Source: Aphidius gifuensis | Taxonomy: Eukaryota > Arthropoda > Insecta > Hymenoptera > Braconidae | NCBI RefSeq assembly: GCF_014905175.1 | Contig: NC_057792.1 | Location: forward strand, 12,131,321 to 12,195,320 | DNA: 64,000 nt | Direction: 5' to 3' | In this document: positions 26,256-36,641 of the stretch, piece by piece | Layout: every line of letters begins with the position of its first letter | Numbering within the stretch: the stretch's first letter is position 1 | The notes under the pieces: model-generated | Told to the model about the DNA's origin: nothing | Database searches by the model: none | Seen by the model: only the letters and a program-made list of their open reading frames with translations | Translations under genes and position numbers: made by a program

Positions 26256-26427
26256 ATCAATCAAATAATATATTCCAAAAGGCACAAGAAACAAAGGCAC
26301 GATAAAGACAAAAGGATCTATAAACAAAAGGTTACGTTTATCAGCAAGCATGTGTATGTTGTATATTAGTACATTAGCACACCTGATGAGCAGGATTCGC
26401 GCCCATATCCCAACGGCATATGGCGGA

Positions 26428-26893
26428 GGCACCATCGCTGCGATATTGAATACTGTACTGTACTGATATAAATGAAGGTTCTCTCACACCATTCTACTAT
26501 TATTGCTCAATTTTATTTCATAAGGTCGTCGAATTGCTCTGGACTTAGAAGCCATAATGCTTTGATTTAATTTTGGTTTTTAATGTTTGTCAGAGTGCCA
26601 GGAGTTTTTAAGATAATATCAAGAAAAACGCAATTTCTGAAATTGATTTTGAAGTTTAAAAAAAAAGTATACATCTAAAAATTCTGTTTTTTTTTTAAAA
26701 AAAAAGTGTGATATTGATTTAATAAAATGATCAGAAGCCATAATATATTTATCTGATCAATCATATTTTAAAATAATTTCCCGAGGAATTGAGGGTTAGG
26801 GTTAGCTGGATAATATATAGGCACGGTAGTTAAATCTCGTTTCGCCCACTTTTTTTTTTTTTCTCATACTTGACGCGAGGCACTACCGTGCCT
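26428..26893 (+). repeat. CCATCGATGCGATATT family, copy 3 with terminal hairpin
   Basis: Begins CACCATCGCTGCGATATTG and follows the same order as copy 2. It then ends with CATACTTGACGCGAGGCACTACCGTGCCTC, where GAGGCAC and GTGCCTC form a 7 bp stem. An upstream AGGCACGGTAGT (about 26820) is a second partner for the same arm. Helicase coding sequence resumes directly after it. Confidence 0.65.
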
Positions 26894-27460
26894 CTTGATA
26901 AATATGCAACAAAATGGCAACAAAGTTTATGCTAATTTAGTATCTCCACTTCGAGTTAGTTCACTGACTAATGAAGATATAGAGCCTTTAGAAACTAGGA
27001 AAATTAAGTTTACAGAGGATAAATCTCTTTCACATCCCGATTTTACATCAAGGATAAATCAGCTTTGCACATACATTGATAATTTTCCTCCAAATTCCGT
27101 ATGCATATTTGCGACCAATGAGTATTTTGAATGAAGCAATGCTTGAAAAAACGAAGTCAGAAGAAATTATACTTATTGCAAAAGATTCATTCCATGGTTC
27201 AAAATCTCTTCAACAACAAACTGAAAAGCTTATTGAAAAATACAAAGATGATGCTTCACGTACTGCAGGATTAATGAAAGAAATAAAGATCAGAATAGGT
27301 GCAAAAATTATGATTCGTCGAAACATTGACCTTACTTGGCGACTGGTAAATGGTTCAATTGGTGTTATTCAGTCAATTAATAAGGCGAACTGGTGATATC
27401 GATACACTCAGCGTTACTTTTCATGATAGTTACACAGGAAATATTGAATTCGCTTAGCTT
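26894..27460 (+). pseudogene. Helitron/PIF1-type helicase, C-terminal half, broken
   Basis: Reads INMQQNGNKVYANL, then SSLTNEDIEPLETRK, then RINQLCTYIDNFPPNSVC (frame 26895-27134). After a frame change at about 27110 it reads LNEAMLEKTKSEEIILIAKD, SRTAGL and GAKIMIRRNIDLTWRLVNGSIG up to 27396. In PIF1-like helicases these blocks follow the Walker B region, and the last is the conserved AKVM-RRN-D-----LVNG motif. The gene then breaks again near 27395-27460 (a DIDTLSVTFHD-type segment) and the final helicase motifs are absent. It fits as the other half of the relic ending at 8240, with roughly 75 residues missing between. Two independent relics remain possible. Confidence 0.7.
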
Positions 27461-27718
27461 ATTCCTTAATTAATCAATGTAGCCATAAAACTTATGTTTT
27501 TAGCTACATCGTTTTCTTGGAAATTTTTATCGATAAAGCATAAAATTACATCTATCCAATTTATTTCATAGATAAAAAAATATAGTCAAGTCCCCCAAGG
27601 TGCACCCTAAGTGTTCCGAGATTTTTATTTTTTTTTTGTTGTTTGTTTTTTCATTTTGTTGTAAAATGAATGACTATTTTTTTTGTTTTGTTTTATTTTC
27701 TAATGTTGTTTATTTCTG

Positions 27719-28205
27719 TTTTTTAATAAAAAAAAAAATAAACGACCGAAAAATTTCAAAAAAATAACGTTAAGTCTACAGATGAAGCGTCATCGATTGA
27801 AACATTGCCGAAATCGATCTGTCAATATTTGAAATTGGGCCCTATCGAAAAATGGAAATATTAAATCTAATAAGGCCCAAAAATTCAAAATAAATATATT
27901 ATGATAATTGCTATTGGGAAAAAAAAAAAACATAAATTTCATTTAACATCAACTAATTCGGTTCGGCGGTTCAAAAAATATTTTGCAAAAACAAATTCTG
28001 ACATTTTTGTTTAATAAAAAAATAAACGACCAAATTTCAAAAAAAAATATCGGAGAGTCTACACATGCGTCGTCGATGAATCATTGCCGGATCCGATCCG
28101 TCAATATTTGAAATGGACCCTGTAGAAAAAATGGCACTATCACAACTGATAAGGCCCAAAAATTGAAAATAAATACGATGATTGCTTTTGGGAAAAAAAA
28201 TGGAA
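27719..28205 (+). repeat. Tandem pair, about 290 bp period
   Basis: AATAAACGACC...AATTTCAAAAAAA...GTCTACA-ATG-GTC-TCGATGAA...GTCAATATTTGAAAT...AAGGCCCAAAAATT occurs at about 27738-27935 and again at about 28020-28200, with moderate divergence. Confidence 0.65.
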
Positions 28206-28320
28206 CCTAATGGGCTTTATAGAAGCCAATTCGATTCAGAACTTTTATTTTTATCGCGAAATAACAAAAAGTCACACGAAAAGTGAAAACATAAGTGTCC
28301 TACGGAACACTAAAAAACTC
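28195..28320 (-). repeat. Inverted copy of the 5068-5200 repeat
   Basis: Reverse complement contains AGTGTTCCGTAGGACACTTATG, TGACTTTTTGTTATTTCG and CTGAATCGAATTGGCTT, as at 5068-5200. Confidence 0.6.
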
Positions 28321-28344
28321 AAGGACAACCAGAAGCTAGAAAAA

Positions 28345-28640
28345 AGATGAAGCCAAGGGATTAATGTTGCCAAAAAAATTATGTTTCCAGTACCGGTAAT
28401 TAATATTCCTTCGCTACATCTTTTCTTTAGCCACTGCTTTTCCTTTGGACAAATGTCAATACATTGTTAAAATAATAAACTACAGGTCATTTATTTATTG
28501 AACGAATAAAATGACTAATGCTGGGAAGTAGCTCAAATAATATGTATCTAAAAAATTAATGATGCGTAAAAAGCAATATTGATCCTTCAGCTACATCTTT
28601 TTCTCAGCTACTCCTTTTAAGTACAAGTAGCGATTTTATT
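28345..28640 (+). repeat. GCTACATCTTTT family, copy 1
   Basis: The order GATGAAGC-AAGGGATTAATGT-GCCAAAAAA, CTACATCTTTTCTTTAGCCACTGC, AATAATAAACTACAGGTC and CACTAATGCTG-like sequence is repeated at 30080-30420. Shorter pieces lie at 27470-27540, 29990-30080 and 39190-39240. No coding potential. Confidence 0.55.
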
Positions 28641-28767
28641 TTTTTTTCCAAAAACTATTATTTAAAAGACAAAATGTTATAATAATTTTTTTTGGCATTC
28701 GTACTTAAAAAAGACTACATTACACCCGTATTTTCATGTGTAAAGTTTTCAATATACACATTAATAA

Positions 28768-28846
28768 AAATAATGTGCAGTTTTTCATTTTACACATTGT
28801 TTTGACTGAAATAATGCGTAAAATGAAAAACTACACATTATTTTTT
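28768..28846. repeat. Near-perfect palindrome
   Basis: Arms AAATAATGTGCAGTTTTTCA... (28768-28804) and ...TGAAAAACTACACATTATTT (28809-28846) are complementary over about 36 bp with a few mismatches and almost no loop. Confidence 0.75.
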
Positions 28847-28859
28847 TAATTTTTAATGG

Positions 28860-29400
28860 GAAACCACCAACACAACTAAACATTGTATGACGGTGTGATA
28901 TTTTTTTTTTTTTTTATAAACTGGTGCAGCCCTCTGACGACTAAACATGCTGAACATATAACTAAACATAACCATTTATACTTTGTATACATTCTGTCTA
29001 AATATAAGTGACGCTTGAGACAGTTTAACAACAAAATACAATCTTATTTCAACAAAAATTAATTATTAAAATATATCATATTAACAAAAAAAATTAAATA
29101 AAATATGTGACAGTGAAACTATAATGCCAAAAAAAATCAAAAGAGTTTATATATATAAAAAAGCATACATGGAATTTAAAAAAAAAAAAAAACATTTAAT
29201 AAATTGTTGAGATATATCAAAATAGATAGATATTTTATAAATGTAGGATACTATTATTTTTTTTTTTTATTGAGGCCATCTGATTTATTTGTTATTCTTA
29301 TTTATTCAAAGCAATATTGTTATTTATTAATATCAATTTTATTTTTTGTATTCATGTTAATTTTATTTTTTGTGATCATATTAATTTTCTTTCGTTTAAT
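28860..29400. other. Non-coding AT-rich stretch
   Basis: Poly-A and poly-T rich. The 67-codon open frame at 29204-29407 is Phe/Ile/Leu only and is not credible as a gene. Confidence 0.45.
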
Positions 29401-29545
29401 CATATAATTTTGTTTATTTGAATCATATTAATTTTGTTTATTTAAATCATATCGTTTTGTTTATTTAAATCATATTAATTTTGTTCATTTAAATCATATT
29501 AATTTTTTTTTTTTTTTTAATAATATTAATTTTTTTTTTTTTAAT
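29400..29545 (+). repeat. Short tandem repeat, unit about 22 bp
   Basis: Units of the type AATCATATTAATTTTGTTTATTT repeat about five times and decay into poly-T before the GC-rich patch at 29551. Confidence 0.7.
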
Positions 29546-29550
29546 TCTAG

Positions 29551-29635
29551 GGGGGTTTCACCCCCCCACGAGGGCTCCGCCCTTCGAACCCACCAGAGCT
29601 CCTCGCCCTTGACCCGCATTAACGCCCCACGTATT
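29551..29635. other. Isolated GC-rich patch with G6/C7 stem
   Basis: GGGGGGTTTCACCCCCCC is followed by CGAGGGCTCCGCCCTTCG and further GC-rich sequence, embedded in DNA that is otherwise close to 80 percent AT. The two phrases can each form a small hairpin (GGGGG/CCCCC and GAGGGC/GCCCTT). No gene can be assigned. Confidence 0.5.
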
Positions 29636-29703
29636 TCTTGATCGTAATTAATATCAAATGGTCCAATTATTTTGTAGTCTCTTTCAAGTACTTATGGCAA
29701 AAA

Positions 29704-29829
29704 ATAGTATGGCATTGTGTAATGCTGATGACTCTTACGATATTGAGGCTTTGCTCGTCACATGCACAGCATTGCCTCAAAATCGTGCGAGTATCATCAG
29801 CCTTACACCCTAGTAAAGCAATATACTAT
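29704..29829 (+). other. Long imperfect hairpin, pre-miRNA-like or palindromic MITE
   Basis: The arm starting AATAGTAT and running through GTGTAATGCTGATGACTC and ACGATATTGAGGC pairs with the downstream arm GCCTCAAAATCGT-CGAGTATCATCAGCCTTACACC and ATACTATT. Pairing extends nearly the whole length, with one asymmetric bulge near the base and a loop of about 15-25 nt. Hairpins of this size occur in miRNA precursors and in small palindromic transposons. I recognise no known miRNA seed. Confidence 0.5.
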
Positions 29830-29834
29830 TAAAG

Positions 29835-30035
29835 AGTTTTTATAGGCGCTTACTTTGAGCTATGATGAAACTCTCTGAGTTCAGTGGTTCAAAAGTTATA
29901 GACTTTCGTTTTTTTTTGGTTCATAAATTCAATACTGCCGCTGAGCTCTTAGCCTCCGTAAAATCCTAAGTACGAGTAAGAGATGAAGCTAAAGAATTAA
30001 TGTAGCCAAAAAATTACGTTTATAGCAACATGATT
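29835..30035 (+). repeat. Dispersed family, forward member of an inverted pair
   Basis: The same family as 2640-2800, extended by AATCCTAAGTACGAGTAAGAG and GATGAAGCTAAAGAATTAATGTAGCC. Its reverse complement lies at 31045-31195, so the two bracket about 1 kb like terminal inverted repeats. Confidence 0.6.
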
Positions 30036-30079
30036 CCCTAGCTACATCTTTTCGTCAGCTATCTTTTCTTTGGCTATTT

Positions 30080-30420
30080 TTGTTTTTAAACGAGCAGTAG
30101 CTACGGAAAAAATGAAGCTCCTTAATTAATTAATGTAGCCAGAAATCTTATGTTTTTAGCTAAATCTTTTATTTAGCCACTGCTTTTCTTTCGACATTTT
30201 CGTTGTTGAAATAATAAACTACAGGTCTTGTATTTATTAAACGAATAAAATCACTAATGCTGAGCTGTAGCTTAAATAAGATATAGCTAAAAAAGTAAAG
30301 ATGCGTAAAAATCAATGTTTCCGACAATATTCATTTTTTTAAAAACTTACAATGTTTCAAGCAATAATGATCCCTCAGCTACATCTTTTTCTCAGCTAAT
30401 GCTTGTTTACAGCAACAATG
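30080..30420 (+). repeat. GCTACATCTTTT family, copy 2
   Basis: Same order of blocks as 28345-28640, including AATAATAAACTACAGGTC and GAATAAAATCACTAATGCTG. It lies inside the inverted pair 29835/31195. Confidence 0.55.
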
Positions 30421-30547
30421 ATTCCCTAGCTACATCTTTTCGTTGGCTATTTTCGTTTTTAAAATAAAAAGTGACATGTATTTTATTCAACAAATACATA
30501 GAAATATCAGGAACAATCAGTAGCTACGGAAAGAATGAAGCTCCTTA

Positions 30548-30978
30548 ATGTGGTGCGCGCACCATCGATGCGATATTGAATACGATTGTAAATAAAGGTT
30601 TTTTCAGACCATCTACCATCATTTTTCACACCTTGCTCAATTTTATTTTATAATGTTGTCAATAGATCTGGACTTTGAAAACTTAAATCTTAATTTCTGT
30701 AAAGTTGTAAGATTGCTCTAGAGTTTTAAAAATATTTCAACAAAAACGCAAACTTCTTAATTTGATGTCATTGTTTGAGAAAAAGAATACGTCTAAAAAA
30801 TTCGATTTTCGAATTTTTTATCTTACCGAATTTTTTTATCTTATAATTACTAAAAGCGTGAAAATTTTGGAGGGTGAGGGGTTTGCTCTATGTCGCTCAG
30901 GCAGAGTAGTTATTTGCGTTTCCCCACTTTTTTTTTTACTCATACTTGACATGAGGCACTAACGTGCCTCTTGACTAC
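30548..30978 (+). repeat. CCATCGATGCGATATT family, copy 4 with terminal hairpin
   Basis: Begins GCACCATCGATGCGATATTG and ends CATACTTGACATGAGGCACTAACGTGCCTC. The stem (GAGGCAC/GTGCCTC) matches copy 3 while the loop differs. The AGGCAGAGTAGTTA at about 30899 sits where copy 3 has its upstream partner. The 66-codon open frame across it is not a gene. Confidence 0.65.
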
Positions 30979-31044
30979 ATTTGAAGAAATATTTATGTAC
31001 GTTTGCATATAACCATATTTTAAATTATCAATCAATTTTTGAGA

Positions 31045-31195
31045 TAGACTTACTAATTTTTTGGCCACAATAATTCTTTAGCTTCATCTCTTTCTTAGCC
31101 ACTGCTCGTACTTGGGATTTTACGGAGACCATACGCTCAGCGGCAGTATTGAATCTATCGACCAAAAAAAAAAAAAGAAAGTCTATAACTTATAC
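31045..31195 (-). repeat. Dispersed family, reverse member of an inverted pair
   Basis: The reverse complement reads AAAGTTATAGACTTT-like sequence, poly-T, ATTCAATACTGCCGCTGAGC, CTCCGTAAAATCCCAAGTACGAG and GATGAAGCTAAAGAATTATTG, matching 29880-30035. Confidence 0.6.
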
Positions 31196-31199
31196 CAAT

Positions 31200-33590
31200 T
31201 GTTTTTATTTACTTATTTTCATTTATCAATTAATATTGTCTCACTGTAACAACAATTCAAATTTTTCTAATAGTTTGTTTATCGAATTTATTTTCCTTAA
31301 ATTCTTTTTGCGTACCGTGTCAAACACAAAATATATTTATTCATCATTAATTACTCTGAATAAAAAAATTATTTTACTTTATTATCAGACTTCAATAAGT
31401 TTTATTCTACTCTCAGTTAAATTTTTCAACAATAGTAAATTATATTATGACCATTCTATAAATGTATATTAATTTATTTTCATTTTTAAATCTCCGACAC
31501 AATTAATTTATTCTTCAACATCCTCATAATTTTAATTTTAAATATTATCAAATATTTTTACCCAACCATGAATTTTTCTATTTTTAACAATCAACAAAAA
31601 AGCGTTTATTTGAAATCTACTATCAATTTTACACGACTGAGAGATTTATTAATTTATATAATATTTATTAATTCTAATTCTTATCAAGCAACAAACTACC
31701 TTGTTTACCGAGAAAAGAAACTTTACATAGATTACCATCGGTTCCTGTATTTGATACTTGATCCAACTCACTCATCATATATTTTTTTTTTTTTTTATTT
31801 ATTATTATTTGTATATCAATTCAAAGAATTATTTATATTTACTTTTTGACTTTATTTCTTTTTCTATAAATCGAAATTATTATACATTCATTATACTTTT
31901 ATCATTCTTTTTAAAATATTCATTTATTCAGTTATTTCTCCTTATCTTAATTTTTAATTTAATATCAATAATCATTATTATTTTATTTAACCTTCAATAG
32001 TTATTAATAAAATTTATCTGTGACTCACTAATTATTACTGTATAAAATATATAATCATTCCCAAAATATTGTATCGTTAATTTAAATGTATATCTCTTGG
32101 AAATTTTTACAATAAACAATTAATTATTAATTTTACCTGAATTAACAAATCAAAAAAAATATTATCAAGTACTATTATTATTTACAAAGAATATACTAAA
32201 TTTTTAAGATTGACTTATATACTCTCTATTGTTATTTAAATAATTTATCCCTCTGAAATCTTTGAAACAAACAATATTTTTTTTTAGTTTCCATTTTTAA
32301 TTAATGTATTTGAAATCTATGCCCATAAAATTGTTATCTATTGAATTTTTAATTATCAAATTTTTATTAGGTATATAAATCCATAAAGGAATATTTTTCT
32401 GATAAATTTTCAATTAAAAAAAAATGTTTATATTAATAAAATTATCACCAGTCTTTTAAATATGAACCTTTTATTTTTCTATTTAAATTTCATTTTTATT
32501 TTACTTGAATTTATTTTTATTTATTATTTTGAATGTTTATCAAAAAAAATATTTCCAAAAGAACATTATTCAATAAAATCCTAATCTACATTTTAATCAT
32601 TTCATTTTTCAAAAAATCAGACAAGTAAATAAAATTTTAAAGTTTCTATATAAAAAAAAATAATCAACAGTTTATGTTGTGTAATTGTTCTAGCAAGTAC
32701 ATTGTTATATACCCAATACTAATATCTGAAATTTTTATTCCTTTTTTTTATTTATCTATATTATTGTTTTAGTTTTTATTATTATTAACATCAATCTATC
32801 TTTATGCTAATTGTTAATTTCAAAAAAAACTTTCTTCTGTCATTTACCAAAAATTATTCTTGTGGGAAAACAAAAAAAATAGTATCTCATGATCAACAAG
32901 GCCCAATTAATTAATCAAATTTTATTATTTTACCAAATTCGAAATATCGCGTAAATATTGTCTTTAAATAATTCTCTTTTTAAACTTTTAATCTCGAATT
33001 TAATATTTTAAAATTTTTACTGACTCTAATTATTATATTTTTATTCATTATCAATTCTAATCAAAATCTATATGAATCATATTTTAATATATTTTGTTAT
33101 TACATATGCTATAATTTATCTTTACTCATACTAAAATTTATCACTTAATTTTTAATATTAAACTATTAACTTTTATGTTTATTAATTTCCAAGTAAATCC
33201 TATCCCAACTAAAACACTGCACGACTATCTATTTATATTTATATATATTTGTAACTTTACCATACTTTTGTTTTTGTATCCATTTTGACCATAACTTCGT
33301 TCATTATTTTTATTATTTTCAACACTCTTTATATTTTTACTTTTCTTTATAATAATGGAAATTTAGCAATTTATTTACTCAATAATGGGCAGTAAAAAAA
33401 AAAAAAACAAAAGATTGATTTGACAAAATTTTAGTTTCATGAAAGATTCAAGAGACAAAGGTGAATATTAAGGTTAAAACTTTTATTATATACAATATAT
33501 AATTTATTATGTTATTTTTGATCAAATAATGAGTATTCAAAATTAATCTGTTAAATAAACAAATAATACACAAAATAATAGTTATTCAAG
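31200..33590. other. 2.4 kb AT-rich, G-poor tract
   Basis: Strongly AT-rich, with C visibly more common than G on the plus strand throughout. Open frames at 31149-31472, 31568-31849 and 31758-32000 are Phe/Tyr/Ile/Ser-rich without motifs, and I do not accept them. I saw no mitochondrial gene signature and no repeat unit. Confidence 0.45.
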
Positions 33591-33639
33591 TGCTTGACAT
33601 AATACGACAGCAACATCATAATCACAATACCAAACAACA

Positions 33640-34075
33640 ATAAATAATATGTGGATAAAATTTGGTACTACGTGAACGTAAAGATAGTAAAGATCGTATT
33701 TTAGATTGTATTGGATTTCAAGAGACAATTAATGACACTGAAATATTATAAAAAACATCTGATAAATGTACTGGTAATCCTAAATCAGTAAAATTCAAAA
33801 TAGGACCAGGTGCTATACCAATGTCTGGTAATTTTCATGAGACTTGTACTGGTAGTTCTAATAATATTTCAATCAAATAATGAGTATTTAAAATGAATCT
33901 GTCGAATAATTAAATAATACTATTATTCAAGTGCTTGTGCTTGTTATGATCGTGCTTGCCATGATCGTAATGAATTCAAGATCTTGAATGAATTTGTTAA
34001 GGACAAAAAAATGGAACAGATGATTAAATATTGAATCATTCAATGAAACAACAACAACAGGAGTAAATAATAACC
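33640..34075 (+). other. Weak coding remnants, unidentified
   Basis: One frame reads LRERKDSKDRILDCIGFQE, a stop, then KIGPGAIPMSGNFHETCTGS and a stop. Further on, another stretch reads ACYDRACHDRNEFKILNEF and stops. The codon composition looks protein-like and Cys-containing, unlike the surroundings. Two local repeats (TGAGTATT-AAAAT-AATCTGT at about 33530 and 33878) interrupt it. I do not recognise a family. It may be a decayed host or transposon exon. Confidence 0.25.
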
Positions 34076-34084
34076 CGGGAAGAA

Positions 34085-34265
34085 ATGAAAAGATCTTCTT
34101 ATATATAAAAATATATCTTTAGATATAATAATATATGAAAATATTAGATATAATTATATATGAAGGTATATCTTTATATCTCAACTTATATAAAATTTTC
34201 TAGCAGTTTTATGTCGGGATATTTTTATAGATGTATGGATCTTGATATATGGTGTATATATATAT
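34085..34265 (+). repeat. ATATATCTTTATAT-rich simple repeat
   Basis: Imperfect repeats of ATATATCT/AGATATA phrases. Similar sequence resumes at 35180-35330 on the far side of the LTR-like unit and again at 36795-37035. Confidence 0.6.
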
Positions 34266-35179
34266 TGTAACGAAATTTATTATTTCGCTGGTTCTCGAAA
34301 TAAATAATTAACAAAAGAGCTCTAATCATTTATTTGCATGTCAACTGAATTGTTAACAATTAATAGGAGTTAATTGTTAATAATTCTAAGGGTCACTGCA
34401 TAGGCACATAGGACTTACAGTAGCTTAGCACAGAACGCTATCGTTAGACGACACAACTTGTCTGGCTCTCGTACCTTCTCTTGACTGGCTCTCTTGGTTC
34501 ACTACTGGTTCTCTCGACATCGTTGGATCTCTCGTAAAGGCTCCCTAGGTATCAGACGTTAAGTCCTGGTGAAACTCTGCTTGAATTTCCAATGGCAGAC
34601 TAATACTAATGATCACGCTATATGGTTCTCTTAGTATAATAATAATAATAATTATATTTTCGCTACATAATGTGTATGTGATGGTTAGACCATCATCACA
34701 CATAAATGTGTATGTGTGAGTTCGCGAATGGATCGCTGTAAATTGAGATATATTATTATTGCAATGGCAACGTATGTGTAAGACCTGGTCACGGATGGAT
34801 CGCTGTATGGTTCCCTATACAAAATACTCATTTCATATGTAGAATATTTGCTCCTACACTTATGATACTTGTGACGTCAGTATTTTGCCATAGTATAGTC
34901 TCAATGTAATATAGGCGTATGTAACACACTATACTTGGTTCACGATAGTTCCCTCAGGTTTAGTTACGTATTTCATAGTCCGATCAGGTGGACCGCGCCC
35001 CTCTACCATTTCTAAGACTGAGTTAGGTTCTCGTATTTTGTTCTCGTTACTCCTACGGCTGTTGGCTTCCGAGATAACCAACATGGCTCCCCCCGGTGAT
35101 TTAGAGGAGGATGGTGAGAAATCCTAGTTGTTAACTTTGGCCGATAGTTCTCGCCGCGCAGGTCAGAAAATCGGTTACA
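34266..35179 (+). mobile_element. Solo-LTR-like unit, about 914 bp
   Basis: Begins TGTAACGAAATTT and ends TCGGTTACA, i.e. TGTAAC...GTTACA inverted ends. It is flanked on both sides by (AT)n, with ATAT directly at each edge as a possible 4 bp target duplication that the simple repeat makes uninformative. Base composition is clearly higher in GC than its surroundings. No polymerase gene is attached. TGTAAC-type ends are common in Ty3/gypsy LTRs, hence the suggestion of a solo LTR. Strand is arbitrary. Confidence 0.55.
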
Positions 35180-35850
35180 ATATATATATCTTTTGATATA
35201 ATTACACATATATTTATGTATCAAGAGATATGAAGACATCCTCTAAATTATAAAGGTTACATTCAAACAAATTTTTCCATACACAAATATACTCAATATA
35301 TGAGTATATATCTAAAGATATGAAGAGACAGTTCTTACCCTTGTAGGAATTACCAAGACTCACAAAAATGCCAAGTTTTCTCCCAATGCTGGGCAGCTGA
35401 TTGTGCGCCATTCATGAGCTATAAGGCTTGGCTGATTCACGGTTGGTTCTTCGCTTACCAAGGCTAGTGCCGACCATTCGTTGAAGAAGCAATTCATCGG
35501 CCAAATCTTGGTAAACGATTTGGTGGCTGAGACTAGAAACAAATGATTAAGCCAAGGAGTGGCTCATTAAGAGCTAGCCGGCTATTGATTCATTCATCGG
35601 CTGAGCCTCAGTTAATTATTGGGGGGCCAGGACTTGGAATATACAATTAAACAAAGTCGACATTAAAGACTGCAGCCAACCTGTGACTTGCCATTCGTCA
35701 GCCGAGTGTCGATTGTTTTAAGTCACCTGGTGAATCTTAAACATATATAAATAAATTAATAAGAGCCAGTTGATATCGAAAGTTTTCAATAATTGTATAA
35801 AATTGTATATATTTATTATATACTGTATAACGTAACTTATTTTTTACATA
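35180..35850. other. Non-coding stretch after the LTR-like unit
   Basis: TA-rich simple sequence is followed by moderately GC-rich sequence with repeated GGCTGA/CAGCCGA phrases (35400-35720). No gene is accepted. The minus-strand frames of 60-75 codons here have no motif. Confidence 0.4.
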
Positions 35851-35854
35851 ACGA

Positions 35855-36560
35855 AAATTCGAAAAAGATCTGGTAACGGTTCCGGGGCATGTTGCTCGCG
35901 TTACCGTTGAAAATGAAAAATTGTCAATACCGGTGTCAGTACAGTAGGGCCGTGTTAAATTTATTTATTTTAATGATTTTGAACCGTAACAATATAATAT
36001 TAGTCAATTTTTTTCAATCTTTGAAATAAAAATGACAAAAATTCTATTTTTTATTATTTTATGAAAACTATAATTTATTTTGAAAAAAGTTTTAAATAAA
36101 AATTGAAGGATTTTACCACGCGCTCTTTTTAAATCCTGTACGATTTTCGCAAAAGTTAGGGCGTTTTTAAAAAATTACTAAAAAACTAGGCATAAACAAC
36201 CCATCTTTTGAAACTGCATCGGTCATCATAGGAAAGGGCATTTCAGTCACTTTTTTTTTTTTCTAAAAACTAAATTAAAAAAAAAAAAAAAATCGGTTTT
36301 TTTCATTTTTTATAAAAATGTGTTCCATAGATAAAAATGGTTTCGGAGAGGTGATAGATTTTTGGAGTACGCATGTTTGACGCCTAATACGAAGTCTATA
36401 ACACTATTTTATCACCAGTTATACTTTGCCTAAAAAATGAAAACGGCACAACTGTCAAAATAGAGTAGTCACAGAGGTTTCATATTCGGTTTGAAATAAT
36501 AATTTTTTAAAAATCTATAACTCCTTATTTTATAACTTATAATGAAATACTTTTATGCAC
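35855..36560 (+). repeat. Diverged second locus of the 1046-2420 repeat family
   Basis: Carries the GTAACG-loop-CGTTACC segment (35870-35925). At 36330-36420 it carries GATAGATTTTTGGAGTACGCATG...GCCTAATACGAAGTCTATAAC, comparable with the GATAGAGTTTT..GACGCA..CGAAGTCTCTA part of the 318 bp unit. Confidence 0.5.
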
Positions 36561-36641
36561 AATTTTTCAACAATTTGGGGCAAAGTGGCGTCTATATAAC
36601 AAACCTCGTGTCAAAAAATATTGTATATAGGTTTAACTCAT

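Noticed and set aside
31149..32000. Three open frames of 80-107 codons
   Set aside because: Phe/Ile/Tyr/Ser-rich, no motif, in a strongly AT-biased tract; expected by chance.
31200..33590. Nuclear copy of mitochondrial DNA
   Set aside because: AT-richness and skew suggested it, but I could not recognise any mitochondrial protein, tRNA or rRNA sequence.
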